8,920 nucleotides of DNA from an uncultured Flavobacterium sp. (GTDB taxonomy: Bacteria; Bacteroidota; Bacteroidia; Flavobacteriales; Flavobacteriaceae), in assembly GCA_946480635.1 (NCBI GenBank), contig CAMLKV010000073.1, positions 1 through 8,920 on the forward strand, written 5' to 3'. Of the stretch, positions 1-7,203 are shown one piece after another (position 1 is the stretch's first letter; each line of letters starts with the position of its first letter). The notes under the pieces were generated by a model. That model had not been told where the DNA came from and made no database searches. It saw only the letters and a program-made list of their open reading frames with translations. Both the position numbers and the translations under genes were made by a program.

Positions 1-1667
1 GTGTAATATGTTCCATTTGCAATTGGTAACAATGTGTAATTGTTACACTCTATTATTTGACCAATAGTTGTAACTGTTGGTAATGGATTAATTGTGATTA
101 CAGCGCTAGTTACGTCAAAACAATTCGGATTTGATATACTTTGCATACGAATCCAAACTGTTATTGAAGATGATCCTGGAGGTATGTTTAAAGAATTTCC
201 TATGCTGTTTATTCCAAGTTGAGCATCAGCTTGTGTGTTATAATATGTTATGATAAAATTACCAGCTGGCTGACCATTTAATACATCAGGATCGAAATCA
301 GTTAAAGTATAGTTTTGTCCAGCTAGATTATCACAAATTGAGTCTGTTATATTAGTTCCTGCAACTACAGAATTGATAACGTTTAAATTAAAAGAATATA
401 TAGCATCACAAAATTGACTGGTTTGTGTATTAAATATTTTAATATATATAGTTTGTCCTCCAGCACTTGCATAAGCATTTAAATCTGAGGCAGGAATAGG
501 GTTGTTTGCGTTTGCGTTTACAACAGAATCATAATAGAAAACATCATAAACCACATTGTCAATACCAAGAGTTGATTCGTTATTAGTAGTTAAGTTGAAG
601 TTATAACTTGGACTCCCATTCCCACAAACATATAAGTCCAAAGGTGTATTAACTGTTAAAGGATTAAAAACTATAGTGTCTGTTAATGTACAGCTTCCTT
701 TAGTTATATTAACTGTATAAGTTCCTGGCTGAGTGACATTGAAAGTTGATCCTGTTTGGCCTGTTGAGCTTCCATTTTGAAGCCAATCAAAAGTATAACT
801 ATTGTCAAGATTTGTGTCTAAAGTATAAGTGTCTCCTGTACAAATTATTCTATCAGGCCCTAGATCCAAATCATTTTGAAAACTACCAGCACCTATAAAT
901 ACAGCCGAATCATAGTCTGAATCTCCATAATCAGCGATAACAAGTTTAAGACGATATGGGGTGTTTGGTGTAACCATTGAAGCAGCATTTAAAACCACTG
1001 TGTGACCCCTCATGTTTAAAGTTGAGGCTGCGGGATTGTTTACATTATAAACAGAGAAAAGACTAGGATTTGAAGATCCACAAGTATTGTTATGAATGGC
1101 ATTTTTAATAGTCTTAACTGAAACAGGTGTTGAAGTACTAGGAATCACCGCTAGATTAGTTGTTACACCAGTTGTTAAATTGGTCAATTCAAATGCAAAA
1201 ATATCATTAGACAAACATTGGAATTGTCCGTATTCATTAGAAGCAAATAAAAAGTCGAAACTAAAAGCACTCGAAATAGGAACAAAATCAAATTGAAGAT
1301 AAGACAAATCAGTTATTGCGGTAGTTTGTCCACTACTTGTATTGCTCAAATTTTGAAGAAAAGCATCGCTACCACCCCCAGTAGCAACTGAACTCATGTT
1401 GGACCCTGTGTAAGTTCCTTGAGAAAAAATTGCTTGTCCGTTTCTTAGTATTATTCCTTCGTTAATCGGGAAAGTCGATCCGTTTTTGTTGAAATAAGCA
1501 ACAGATTGTGAAGAAGATATTCCAATATTTGAAACAGTGACACATGAATTTCCAAGTAACAAATTTACTAAGTCACTTGCACTATTTGTAGTATTGTCGA
1601 CAGTAATGGTTTGGGAAAAAGCATTACTCCCAAAGCATAGTAATAAAATGTAAAATATTTTTTTCAT
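1..1667 (-). CDS. Choice-of-anchor L domain surface protein, probably T9SS-secreted (partial, C-terminus off the left edge)
   Basis: An open frame runs from an ATG at 1667 leftwards to the window edge without a stop, giving 555 full codons. Residues 1-18 form a signal peptide: Lys-Lys, a hydrophobic core, then AFS before Gln19. Residues about 30-262 match the choice-of-anchor L domain: the opening ASDLVNLLLG (30-39), the core FSFDFLFASNEYGQF (135-149), and a closing segment KLVIADYGDSDYDSAVFIG (241-259). After this comes an Ig/PKD-like module (about 266-334, with GTYTVNITKGSC), then units of about 90-100 residues, each with conserved Cys and YNFNLT- or YTLTDF-like strands. In Flavobacteria such proteins normally end in a type IX secretion sorting domain (often type B) and act as cell-surface adhesins. 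That end is outside the window, so surface attachment is inferred from the family. The gene runs in the same direction as lepA but is separated from it by a terminator, so it is probably transcribed alone. Confidence 0.9.
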   Translation of the reverse strand, partial: MKKIFYILLLCFGSNAFSQTITVDNTTNSASDLVNLLLGNSCVTVSNIGISSSQSVAYFNKNGSTFPINEGIILRNGQAIFSQGTYTGSNMSSVATGGGSDAFLQNLSNTSSGQTTAITDLSYLQFDFVPISSAFSFDFLFASNEYGQFQCLSNDIFAFELTNLTTGVTTNLAVIPSTSTPVSVKTIKNAIHNNTCGSSNPSLFSVYNVNNPAASTLNMRGHTVVLNAASMVTPNTPYRLKLVIADYGDSDYDSAVFIGAGSFQNDLDLGPDRIICTGDTYTLDTNLDNSYTFDWLQNGSSTGQTGSTFNVTQPGTYTVNITKGSCTLTDTIVFNPLTVNTPLDLYVCGNGSPSYNFNLTTNNESTLGIDNVVYDVFYYDSVVNANANNPIPASDLNAYASAGGQTIYIKIFNTQTSQFCDAIYSFNLNVINSVVAGTNITDSICDNLAGQNYTLTDFDPDVLNGQPAGNFIITYYNTQADAQLGINSIGNSLNIPPGSSSITVWIRMQSISNPNCFDVTSAVITINPLPTVTTIGQIIECNNYTLLPIANGTYY

Positions 1668-1696
1668 AAGATTACACTTTGGGTTTAATAAAGATA

Positions 1697-1730
1697 CAAA
1701 ATATAACATTTTCGAAGTAGTTTTAGTCAA
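1697..1730 (-). promoter_or_regulatory. Weak candidate promoter for the choice-of-anchor L gene
   Basis: Reading the minus strand, TTG (1730-1728) is followed after 22 bases by TATATTTTG (1705-1697). This resembles the Bacteroidota -33/-7 pair (TTG, TAnnTTTG) but the -7 box has one extra base. It lies 30 bases before the start codon, in a 134-base gap that otherwise holds only the lepA terminator. The imperfect box keeps the confidence low. Confidence 0.3.
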
Positions 1731-1751
1731 TAAGATTTGGGTTTTTTAGGG

Positions 1752-1786
1752 CAAAAAGTCCAACTGATTTGCAATTGGACTTTTTG
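1752..1786 (-). terminator. Intrinsic terminator downstream of lepA
   Basis: A 12-bp perfect inverted repeat, CAAAAAGTCCAA (1752-1763) and TTGGACTTTTTG (1775-1786), with an 11-base loop. It sits 16 bases past the lepA stop codon. The A/T ends give a T-tract in either direction, but only the minus strand has a gene ending here, so it is assigned to lepA. Confidence 0.8.
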
Positions 1787-1801
1787 TGTTATTTAATATT
1801 T

Positions 1802-3598
1802 TTAATCATTCAGTTTCAATACTGCCATAAATGCTGATTGTGGTATTTCTACATTTCCTACTTGGCGCATACGGTTCTTACCGGCTTTTTGCTTTTCTAA
1901 CAATTTACGTTTACGAGAAATATCTCCACCGTAACATTTTGCAGTTACATCTTTACGTAAGGCTTTGATGGTTTCACGAGCAATAATTTTTGCCCCAATT
2001 GCAGCCTGAATTGGAATATCAAATTGTTGCCTTGGTATTAATTCGCGCAATTTTTCACACATTTTTTTACCAATGTGATACGCATTGTCTTCGTGGATTA
2101 AGGCAGATAATGCATCAACGTTTTGACCATTTAATAATACATCTAAATGAACTAATTTAGAAGTTCTCATTCCTATTGGATGATAATCAAAAGAAGCATA
2201 TCCTTTAGAAACAGTTTTTAATCTATCATAAAAATCAAATACAATTTCGGCTAGCGGCATGTCAAAGTTTAACTCAACACGTTCAGTTGTTAAATAAGTT
2301 TGATTCGTAATTTGTCCACGTTTTTCAATACATAAACTCATTACATTTCCTACAAAATCAGCTTTTGTAATAATTGTTGCCTTGATAAACGGCTCTTCAA
2401 CTCTATCCAGTTTTGATGGTTCTGGTAAATCTGAAGGGTTGTTTACAACAAAAGAAGTTTCAGGATCTTTTTTTGTGTAAGCCAAATAAGAAACGTTGGG
2501 AACCGTAGTAATTACAGTCATATTGAATTCACGCTCCAAACGTTCTTGAATGATTTCCATATGAAGCATTCCTAAGAATCCACAACGGAAACCAAATCCT
2601 AATGCTGCCGAACTTTCGGCAGTAAATACAAGAGAAGCGTCATTCAATTGGAGTTTTTCCATTGAAGCACGAAGTTCTTCGTAATCTTCAGTATCAACAG
2701 GGTAAATTCCTGCAAAAACCATTGGTTTCACATCTTCGAAACCATGAATCATATTTGTTGTTGGGGTCTTTGCATCAGTTATGGTGTCTCCAACTTTTAC
2801 TTCTTTAGCTTCTTTGATACCAGAGATTAAATATCCTACATCACCTGTAGAGACTTTGTCTTTAGGGACTTGGTTTAATTTAAGGGTTCCAATTTCATCA
2901 GCAAAATATTCGTTGCCAGTAGCCATGAATTTGATTTTTTGCCCTTTTTTGATTTCGCCGTTTTTTACACGGAAAATAACTTCAATTCCTCTAAATGGAT
3001 TATAAACAGAATCAAAAATTAATGCTTGAAGAGGTTCTTCTGGATCTCCTTTTGGAGCAGGAATTTTTTCAATAATTGCAGCTAAGATATTCTCAACACC
3101 AAAGCCAGTTTTACCTGATGCATGAATAATATCTTCTAATTTGCAACCTAATAAATCTATTATATCATCACTTACTTCCTCTGGATTAGCACTTGGTAAA
3201 TCGACTTTATTTAAAACTGGAATAATTTCTAAGTCATTCTCTAAAGCTAAATATAAATTCGAAATAGTTTGCGCCTGTATGCTTTGTGCGGCATCTACAA
3301 TTAATAAAGCACCTTCACAAGCTGCTATAGAACGAGAAACTTCATATGAAAAGTCTACGTGTCCAGGAGTGTCAATTAGGTTTAAGATATAATCTTCACC
3401 TTTGTATTTGTACTCCATTTGAATGGCATGACTCTTTATTGTGATTCCACGTTCACGCTCTAAGTCCATGTTGTCAAGTAACTGAGCTTTTTCTTCACGA
3501 GCGGTTACGGTTTGCGTAGCGCTCAAAAGTCTGTCAGCCAAAGTACTTTTACCATGGTCGATATGTGCAATAATGCAAAAATTTCTAATCTTCTTCAT
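1802..3598 (-). CDS. lepA: Elongation factor 4 (LepA), ribosomal back-translocase GTPase
   Basis: Full-length LepA/EF4 of 598 residues; the E. coli protein has 599. The GTPase motifs are intact: P-loop AHIDHGKST (11-19), switch I region with RERGITIK (48-55), DTPGH (76-80, with the catalytic His80), NKVD (130-133) and SGKTG (161-165). Domain II, the EF-G-like III and V domains and the LepA-specific C-terminal domain follow. That last domain shows [18 protein letters not shown] and ends in [15 protein letters not shown], as is typical of the family. EF4 binds ribosomes and promotes back-translocation or helps stalled or immature ribosomes; it is cytoplasmic or membrane-associated. The start is the only ATG that keeps the conserved [16 protein letters not shown] opening. 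It is monocistronic here, with a terminator at its end and a candidate promoter about 90 bases upstream. Confidence 0.98.
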   Translation of the reverse strand: MKKIRNFCIIAHIDHGKSTLADRLLSATQTVTAREEKAQLLDNMDLERERGITIKSHAIQMEYKYKGEDYILNLIDTPGHVDFSYEVSRSIAACEGALLIVDAAQSIQAQTISNLYLALENDLEIIPVLNKVDLPSANPEEVSDDIIDLLGCKLEDIIHASGKTGFGVENILAAIIEKIPAPKGDPEEPLQALIFDSVYNPFRGIEVIFRVKNGEIKKGQKIKFMATGNEYFADEIGTLKLNQVPKDKVSTGDVGYLISGIKEAKEVKVGDTITDAKTPTTNMIHGFEDVKPMVFAGIYPVDTEDYEELRASMEKLQLNDASLVFTAESSAALGFGFRCGFLGMLHMEIIQERLEREFNMTVITTVPNVSYLAYTKKDPETSFVVNNPSDLPEPSKLDRVEEPFIKATIITKADFVGNVMSLCIEKRGQITNQTYLTTERVELNFDMPLAEIVFDFYDRLKTVSKGYASFDYHPIGMRTSKLVHLDVLLNGQNVDALSALIHEDNAYHIGKKMCEKLRELIPRQQFDIPIQAAIGAKIIARETIKALRKDVTAKCYGGDISRKRKLLEKQKAGKNRMRQVGNVEIPQSAFMAVLKLND

Positions 3599-3614
3599 TC
3601 TATACTCTATGTGT

Positions 3615-3630
3615 AATCTAACATTAGATT
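3615..3630. repeat. Short palindrome in the lepA leader
   Basis: AATCTAA and TTAGATT form a perfect 7-bp inverted repeat around a 2-base centre (CA). It lies 17 bases before the lepA start codon, inside the predicted leader. It is too short and AT-rich to be a terminator. It could be a protein-binding site or chance in AT-rich DNA. Confidence 0.4.
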
Positions 3631-3684
3631 TTGCTTTGAATATCTTTAATTAATAATCACAAAAAGCTAAAGTTAATTTTGCTA

Positions 3685-3692
3685 CAAAAGTA
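3685..3692 (-). promoter_or_regulatory. lepA: Candidate -7 promoter element for lepA
   Basis: The minus strand reads TACTTTTG, an exact match to the Bacteroidota -7 consensus TAnnTTTG. It lies 86 bases upstream of the lepA start and would give a leader of roughly 80 bases. No TTG is visible at the usual -33 distance, so it is only a half-supported promoter. Confidence 0.45.
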
Positions 3693-3736
3693 TAAAATTA
3701 AGTGAAGAATTTAAGAACATATTAGCATTAAGTGTA

Positions 3737-3868
3737 TTAATTAAAAATTTTAGAAAAAATTGTAGCTTTTTTTGACTGTTTACCTTTTGCTATTCTGTAT
3801 TTTCTAAATTCTAAAAGAGTTTTTTGAAGACGTTGTCTTAGTTTTTCTGGGTTAGTTTCTTTTTTCAT
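3737..3868 (-). CDS. Small basic protein of unknown function, 43 residues
   Basis: An ATG at 3868 opens a 43-codon frame ending in TAA at 3739-3737. The product begins MKKETNPEKLRQRLQKTL and ends FSKIFN. It is very rich in Lys and Arg, and residues 7-30 look strongly helical and amphipathic, with Leu, Phe and Ile spaced among basic residues. It has no signal peptide or membrane segment. The composition is not that of random AT-rich noise: there is a codon-like mix with few rare residues, and no other gene overlaps it. A ribosome- or nucleic-acid-associated small protein is one possibility, on charge alone. I do not recognise the family. It lies in the same direction as lepA, 138 bases upstream, and diverges from the Roadblock genes. 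Confidence 0.55.
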   Translation of the reverse strand: MKKETNPEKLRQRLQKTLLEFRKYRIAKGKQSKKATIFSKIFN

Positions 3869-3993
3869 GATGCTTTTATTTACTGAATAATTCTGTTAAA
3901 TTAATAAAAAAATTTTATAAAAAAAACCCTACAAATAAATATTTTTTTGTAAAAAAAAGATTACATTAGCTAAAACTAAATAACTGAGAATCT
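3869..3993. other. Divergent intergenic region, very AT-rich
   Basis: This stretch separates the 43-residue ORF (leftward) from the first Roadblock gene (rightward) and should hold both promoters. It contains long A and T runs (3905-3960). No exact TAnnTTTG box was found on either strand. The nearest is TACATTAG (3962-3969, plus), which has one mismatch, and a TTG only 12 bases before it, closer than the usual spacing. I therefore do not call a promoter. Confidence 0.4.
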
Positions 3994-4314
3994 ATGAAAA
4001 AACTTGACTTAGATGCACTAATTGATGAAACAGGAGTTGACTCTGCTCTTGTGTTTAACGGTGATGGGAATTTGTTAAAATCTCATTATCTGGATTTTGA
4101 TGGAAATATTGCGGCGATGGGAGGGGTTTTATTGACAATGTGTAAAGAGTTGATTGAGGATCTAAAATTTGGAACCTCACACGAAATGATTATTCATGCA
4201 GATAAAGGACTCTTCTTTGTACGTAGACTCGAAAAGGATGAGTATCTGGCTTTAATTACTAAAAATCCAAGTAAACTGGGGCTTATTCATTTAAAACTAC
4301 AGGCGATTTCTTAA
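3994..4314 (+). CDS. Roadblock/LC7-type small protein (first of a tandem pair)
   Basis: A 106-residue cytosolic protein with no signal peptide. The order of predicted elements fits the Roadblock/LC7 fold: helix (4-12), two strands around a turn (ALVFNGDGNLLKSHYLD, 18-34), a long helix (38-58), then strands HEMIIHADKGLFFVRRLE and YLALITKN, and a last helix from about 92. Roadblock proteins form dimers. In bacteria they often serve as partners or GTPase-activating proteins of Ras-like GTPases such as MglA in polarity and motility. No such small GTPase is adjacent, so the partner is unknown. The gene is 39 bases from a second Roadblock-like gene and probably co-transcribed with it. The fold is judged from pattern only; the partner role is family inference. 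Confidence 0.7.
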   Translation: MKKLDLDALIDETGVDSALVFNGDGNLLKSHYLDFDGNIAAMGGVLLTMCKELIEDLKFGTSHEMIIHADKGLFFVRRLEKDEYLALITKNPSKLGLIHLKLQAIS

Positions 4315-4353
4315 TCTTATTCAAAAACTATATTAACACTAAAATCTTAAATT

Positions 4354-4728
4354 ATGTCAGAATTTTTAACAACATTTACCTCAGATTTAAAAGATAATCT
4401 TGCTGGATTCATTGGTGTTTCTGTGACTGAAGTAAAAACAGGAATGTCATTTGCATCGCTTTCGGTTAATCCTAATTTTGATCCAGAATTAGCATCGGCT
4501 TACAATCTTGAAGTGGTTAAGGCAAAACTTAGCGCAATTAAAGCTTTGGGCCTTACATCTAAACTAGATGATATTTTAATCACGCTTTCTGATCAATTAC
4601 ATATTATTGATTTGTCAGAAAACGGAGATTACTTTGTATATCTTGCAGTAGATTCTTCTAAAGTAAATTTAGGAATGGCTAGAGCTACTCTAAAAAAATA
4701 TAGTAAAGACATTGCATCTAAAATGTAG
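4354..4728 (+). CDS. Roadblock/LC7-like small protein (second of a tandem pair)
   Basis: A 124-residue soluble protein without signal peptide. It shows the same order of elements as its neighbour: an N-terminal helix (1-17), strands FIGVSVTEVKTGMSFASLSV (19-38), a helix around 45-65, then strands DDILITLSDQLHIIDLS and DYFVYLAVD, and a final helix (107-120). Sequence identity with the upstream protein is low, so if the two are paralogues they diverged long ago, and they may form a heterodimer. The family is called by fold pattern and by its neighbour. The pair ends at a strong hairpin terminator 27 bases downstream, which makes these two genes one transcription unit apart from dusB. Confidence 0.6.
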   Translation: MSEFLTTFTSDLKDNLAGFIGVSVTEVKTGMSFASLSVNPNFDPELASAYNLEVVKAKLSAIKALGLTSKLDDILITLSDQLHIIDLSENGDYFVYLAVDSSKVNLGMARATLKKYSKDIASKM

Positions 4729-4744
4729 AATAATAGTATCTTTG
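4712..4744 (+). promoter_or_regulatory. dusB: Candidate promoter for dusB
   Basis: TTG (4712-4714) and TATCTTTG (4737-4744) are spaced by 22 bases, an exact match to the Bacteroidota -7 box TAnnTTTG with a plausible -33 element. The -33 lies inside the last codons of the second Roadblock gene. Transcription would begin about 4750, just before a hairpin terminator, so a transcript would have to read through that hairpin to reach dusB. Confidence 0.5.
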
Positions 4745-4755
4745 CACCAAAAATG

Positions 4756-4783
4756 AAGCTGTAATTATTTACAGCTTTTTTTG
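4756..4783 (+). terminator. Intrinsic terminator after the Roadblock pair
   Basis: A 9-bp perfect stem, AAGCTGTAA (4756-4764) and TTACAGCTT (4769-4777), with loop TTAT, followed by a run of seven T (4776-4782). It lies between the second Roadblock gene and dusB. Confidence 0.8.
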
Positions 4784-4820
4784 TTTTTATACATAATGAA
4801 GTGGATAAATTGTAGACTGA

Positions 4821-5810
4821 ATGGTTAAAATAGGCAAAATAGAATTACCAGATTTTCCTTTGTTACTAGCTCCCATGGAGGATGTTAGCGATCCGCCTTT
4901 TCGTCGCTTGTGTAAATTACATGGAGCAGATTTGATGTATTCTGAATTTATTTCAAGTGAAGGGTTAATTCGTGATGCTATTAAGAGTAGACAAAAACTA
5001 GATATTTTTGATTATGAACGCCCTGTTGGTATTCAAATTTTTGGTGGTGATGAAGAGGCAATGGCAATGAGTGCTAAAATTGTAGAAACTGTTCAGCCGG
5101 ATTTAGTAGATATCAACTTTGGATGTCCCGTAAAAAAAGTGGTTTGCAAAGGAGCAGGAGCAGGGGTGTTGAAAGATATCGATTTAATGGTGCGACTAAC
5201 TAAAGCAGTAGTAAAAAGTACACACCTTCCTGTAACAGTAAAAACTCGTTTAGGATGGGATGAATCATCAATCAATATTGATGAGGTTGCGGAAAGACTT
5301 CAGGATGTAGGTATTCACGCTTTAACTGTTCATGGTCGTACGCGTGCCCAGATGTATAAAGGACATTCAGACTGGTCGCATATTGCTAGAGTTAAAAACA
5401 ATCCTAGGATAAAAATTCCAATTTTTGGTAACGGAGACATCGATTCTCCTGAAAAAGCCTTGGAATACAAAAATAAATATGGCTTAGATGGGATTATGAT
5501 TGGCCGTGCGGCAATTGGTTATCCTTGGATTTTTGATGAAATCAAACATTATTTCAAAACAGGAGAGCATTTAGCATCTCCAACCATTAATGATAGAGTA
5601 GAAGCGGCTAGAAATCATTTAATTTGGTCAATGGAGTGGAAAGGTGAGCGTGTGGGAATTGTTGAAATGCGCCGTCATTATACCAATTATTTCAAAGGAA
5701 TTCCGCATTTTAAAGAGCATAGAAATAAACTTGTAACTCTTGACGAACATAATGCTTTATTGCAAGTTTTTGATGATATTATTCAAGACTATAGTGGTCA
5801 GTTAGTTTAA
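4821..5810 (+). CDS. dusB: tRNA-dihydrouridine synthase, DusB type
   Basis: A 329-residue FMN-dependent enzyme that uses NADPH to reduce specific uridines in the tRNA D-loop to dihydrouridine. The TIM-barrel motifs are present in order: LLLAPMEDVSD (14-24, FMN site), IQIFGGD (71-77), DINFGCPVKKVVCKGAGAG (97-115, with the catalytic Cys102 in GCP), VKTRLGWD (140-147), HGRTRAQMYKG (171-181), IPIFGNGDI (199-207) and DGIMIGRAAIGYPWIF (223-238). A helical tRNA-binding domain follows from about 255 (EMRRHYTNYFKGIP, 282-295). The length and the GAGAG loop fit the DusB/YhdG branch. The ATG gives the usual short lead before the first barrel strand. The gene is flanked by terminators on both sides and appears to be monocistronic. 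Confidence 0.96.
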   Translation: MVKIGKIELPDFPLLLAPMEDVSDPPFRRLCKLHGADLMYSEFISSEGLIRDAIKSRQKLDIFDYERPVGIQIFGGDEEAMAMSAKIVETVQPDLVDINFGCPVKKVVCKGAGAGVLKDIDLMVRLTKAVVKSTHLPVTVKTRLGWDESSINIDEVAERLQDVGIHALTVHGRTRAQMYKGHSDWSHIARVKNNPRIKIPIFGNGDIDSPEKALEYKNKYGLDGIMIGRAAIGYPWIFDEIKHYFKTGEHLASPTINDRVEAARNHLIWSMEWKGERVGIVEMRRHYTNYFKGIPHFKEHRNKLVTLDEHNALLQVFDDIIQDYSGQLV

Positions 5811-5816
5811 TAAAAT

Positions 5817-5843
5817 AAAAAGTCCCAAATAGGGACTTTTTTT
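5817..5843 (+). terminator. Intrinsic terminator after dusB
   Basis: A 10-bp perfect stem, AAAAAGTCCC (5817-5826) and GGGACTTTTT (5832-5841), with a 5-base loop and a T run to 5843. It begins 6 bases past the dusB stop codon. Confidence 0.9.
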
Positions 5844-5877
5844 ATGCCTTTAAAAGAAATATTTTTCCTACAATTTA

Positions 5878-5885
5878 TATATTTG
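5878..5885 (+). promoter_or_regulatory. Candidate -7 element for the metzincin-lipoprotein operon
   Basis: TATATTTG is an exact TAnnTTTG match between the dusB terminator and the first gene of the pair. No TTG lies at the -33 distance. Transcription from it would start near 5890, only a few bases before ATG 5897 but about 30 bases before ATG 5924, which favours the later start codon for the gene. Confidence 0.4.
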
Positions 5886-5896
5886 ATTGCTAGATA

Positions 5897-7195
5897 ATGA
5901 AATATATAAACATTGATTTAAATATGAGCAGAATTCGTATCGTAGGAGGGAAAATCACTAAGCATACTGTGGGTAGCCACAATATGTATGCAGAAGAGAG
6001 TATAGTTTTTCATTCGGATAAAGCAATTTTTGAAAAAGGAGAGGAAAAAGGCGTTACATATGGGAAACCAAAAAAAGCTCCACCAGTTGCAAAAAGTTTA
6101 TTAAAATGTGTTGTAGAGTTTAGACCAAGCAAAGATTGGAAAGGAGAATTTGGATTTGATTGGAATAGAAAATCTGATAGCCAAATGCCCGTTGATGAAA
6201 AGTATTCAGATGTTGTAGGTAAATATGGTACTTTATATGCAACAAATCCAAAAGCAGTTTTTACACAAAATAATAGTTTGTATTTTAAGCATCTTTTAGA
6301 ATATGAAATGTTTGTTGTAGATGGTTATTCAAGATATTATGTGCCCAATATGACGTTAATGAAAAACGAAAAAGCAGTTTTGGATGCAGTTATCGAAATT
6401 TCAGAACAACCAGATTCAATGCGTTATGAATATGATAAAAATATTTTTCAGATCACAATTCTTGAAAAACTCAGTAATAAAAAAGGAAAGCATTATAATG
6501 ATAAAGTAATAGAGATAAAATGCTTAAAAGAGTTTTCTAGTTTACAAAAAATAGAATTAATTGCTACAAAAGACAAGATCAATAAAAAAGTAGGACAAAT
6601 AAACATACTGCCCAATAATATTGTGAAAGATGTTAATGTAGTGTTTATTCCTGTTGAGCACAACGGATATATAGGAAGTGTCAAAGGAAACGAAATACAA
6701 ATTTTGATCAACGCTTTTAAGCAATCTTATATAAATGGAAAAATAAAGCCAGAAAAAAAAGGTATTAAAATTGGAGATTGGTGGTTCGATTTATTTTTTA
6801 CCACAAAAGATAAAAAAGGAAAAGTACTAATGGATACTTCAAATCTTCGTTCTATTCATAGAGCATTGGATGATAAATTTTTTGAAGACAAGAAAAATGA
6901 TATTTATAAGGATTATTATAGGTTGTATATGCTGCCAGATGGTACTTTGAACGGAGTAGCTGAGGATATTGGAGGAAATGCAAAAGTTGTGGTGGTATAT
7001 CAAAACAGAAACGATTCAACAGCTCCACACGAATTAATGCATGCCATGGGATTGTATCATACATTTGATAATGATGGAAAGTTCACCTATAAATTGCACA
7101 AAACGGATAATATTATGGATTATACCCATCAAGTAGGTAAAAGTAGATTTTCAACCAATAAGTGGCAATGGAAAATTCTTAATTCAAATATGTAG
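5897..7195 (+). CDS. Putative exported effector with C-terminal metzincin metalloprotease domain
   Basis: A 432-residue protein, or 423 if translation starts at Met10 (5924), where the sequence becomes MSRIRIVGGKITK. There is no signal peptide or membrane segment. Residues 10-90 are Gly-rich strands (SRIRIVGGKITKHTVGSHN, GVTYGKPKKAPP, WKGEFGFDW). From memory this resembles N-terminal regions of large Bacteroidota proteins suspected to be type VI secretion cargo, but I cannot name a Pfam family. The middle (about 130-340) is unassigned. The C-terminus has the full metzincin zinc site HELMHAMGLYH (378-388: ligands His378, His382, His388; catalytic Glu379) and a Met-turn NIMDY (405-409). GLYHTF recalls the M43 cytophagalysin/pappalysin group, but the Cys-rich loop of that group is missing. 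The stop codon lies 8 bases before the downstream lipoprotein start. A toxin role is inferred from the arrangement; a plain metallopeptidase is the alternative. Confidence 0.8.
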   Translation: MKYINIDLNMSRIRIVGGKITKHTVGSHNMYAEESIVFHSDKAIFEKGEEKGVTYGKPKKAPPVAKSLLKCVVEFRPSKDWKGEFGFDWNRKSDSQMPVDEKYSDVVGKYGTLYATNPKAVFTQNNSLYFKHLLEYEMFVVDGYSRYYVPNMTLMKNEKAVLDAVIEISEQPDSMRYEYDKNIFQITILEKLSNKKGKHYNDKVIEIKCLKEFSSLQKIELIATKDKINKKVGQINILPNNIVKDVNVVFIPVEHNGYIGSVKGNEIQILINAFKQSYINGKIKPEKKGIKIGDWWFDLFFTTKDKKGKVLMDTSNLRSIHRALDDKFFEDKKNDIYKDYYRLYMLPDGTLNGVAEDIGGNAKVVVVYQNRNDSTAPHELMHAMGLYHTFDNDGKFTYKLHKTDNIMDYTHQVGKSRFSTNKWQWKILNSNM

Positions 7196-7203
7196 AAGAA
7201 ATT

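Noticed and set aside
1096..1296. 66-codon plus-strand open frame
   Set aside because: It lies wholly inside the minus-strand surface protein gene, whose frame matches a known domain; it is a shadow.
2781..3392. Two plus-strand open frames (2781-3005 and 3141-3392)
   Set aside because: They are antisense to lepA, whose reading is certain. They have no start context or known similarity.
3905..3960. Long A and T runs as a possible origin or phase-variable tract
   Set aside because: They are irregular and in an AT-rich intergenic region. No DnaA-box cluster or long uniform repeat was seen.
5093..5275. 60-codon minus-strand open frame
   Set aside because: It is antisense to the dusB catalytic-core coding region; a shadow.
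6493..7064. Two minus-strand open frames (6493-6711 and 6852-7064)
   Set aside because: They lie antisense to the metzincin gene, the second over the zinc-site domain. Hydrophobic stretches reflect A-rich sense codons.
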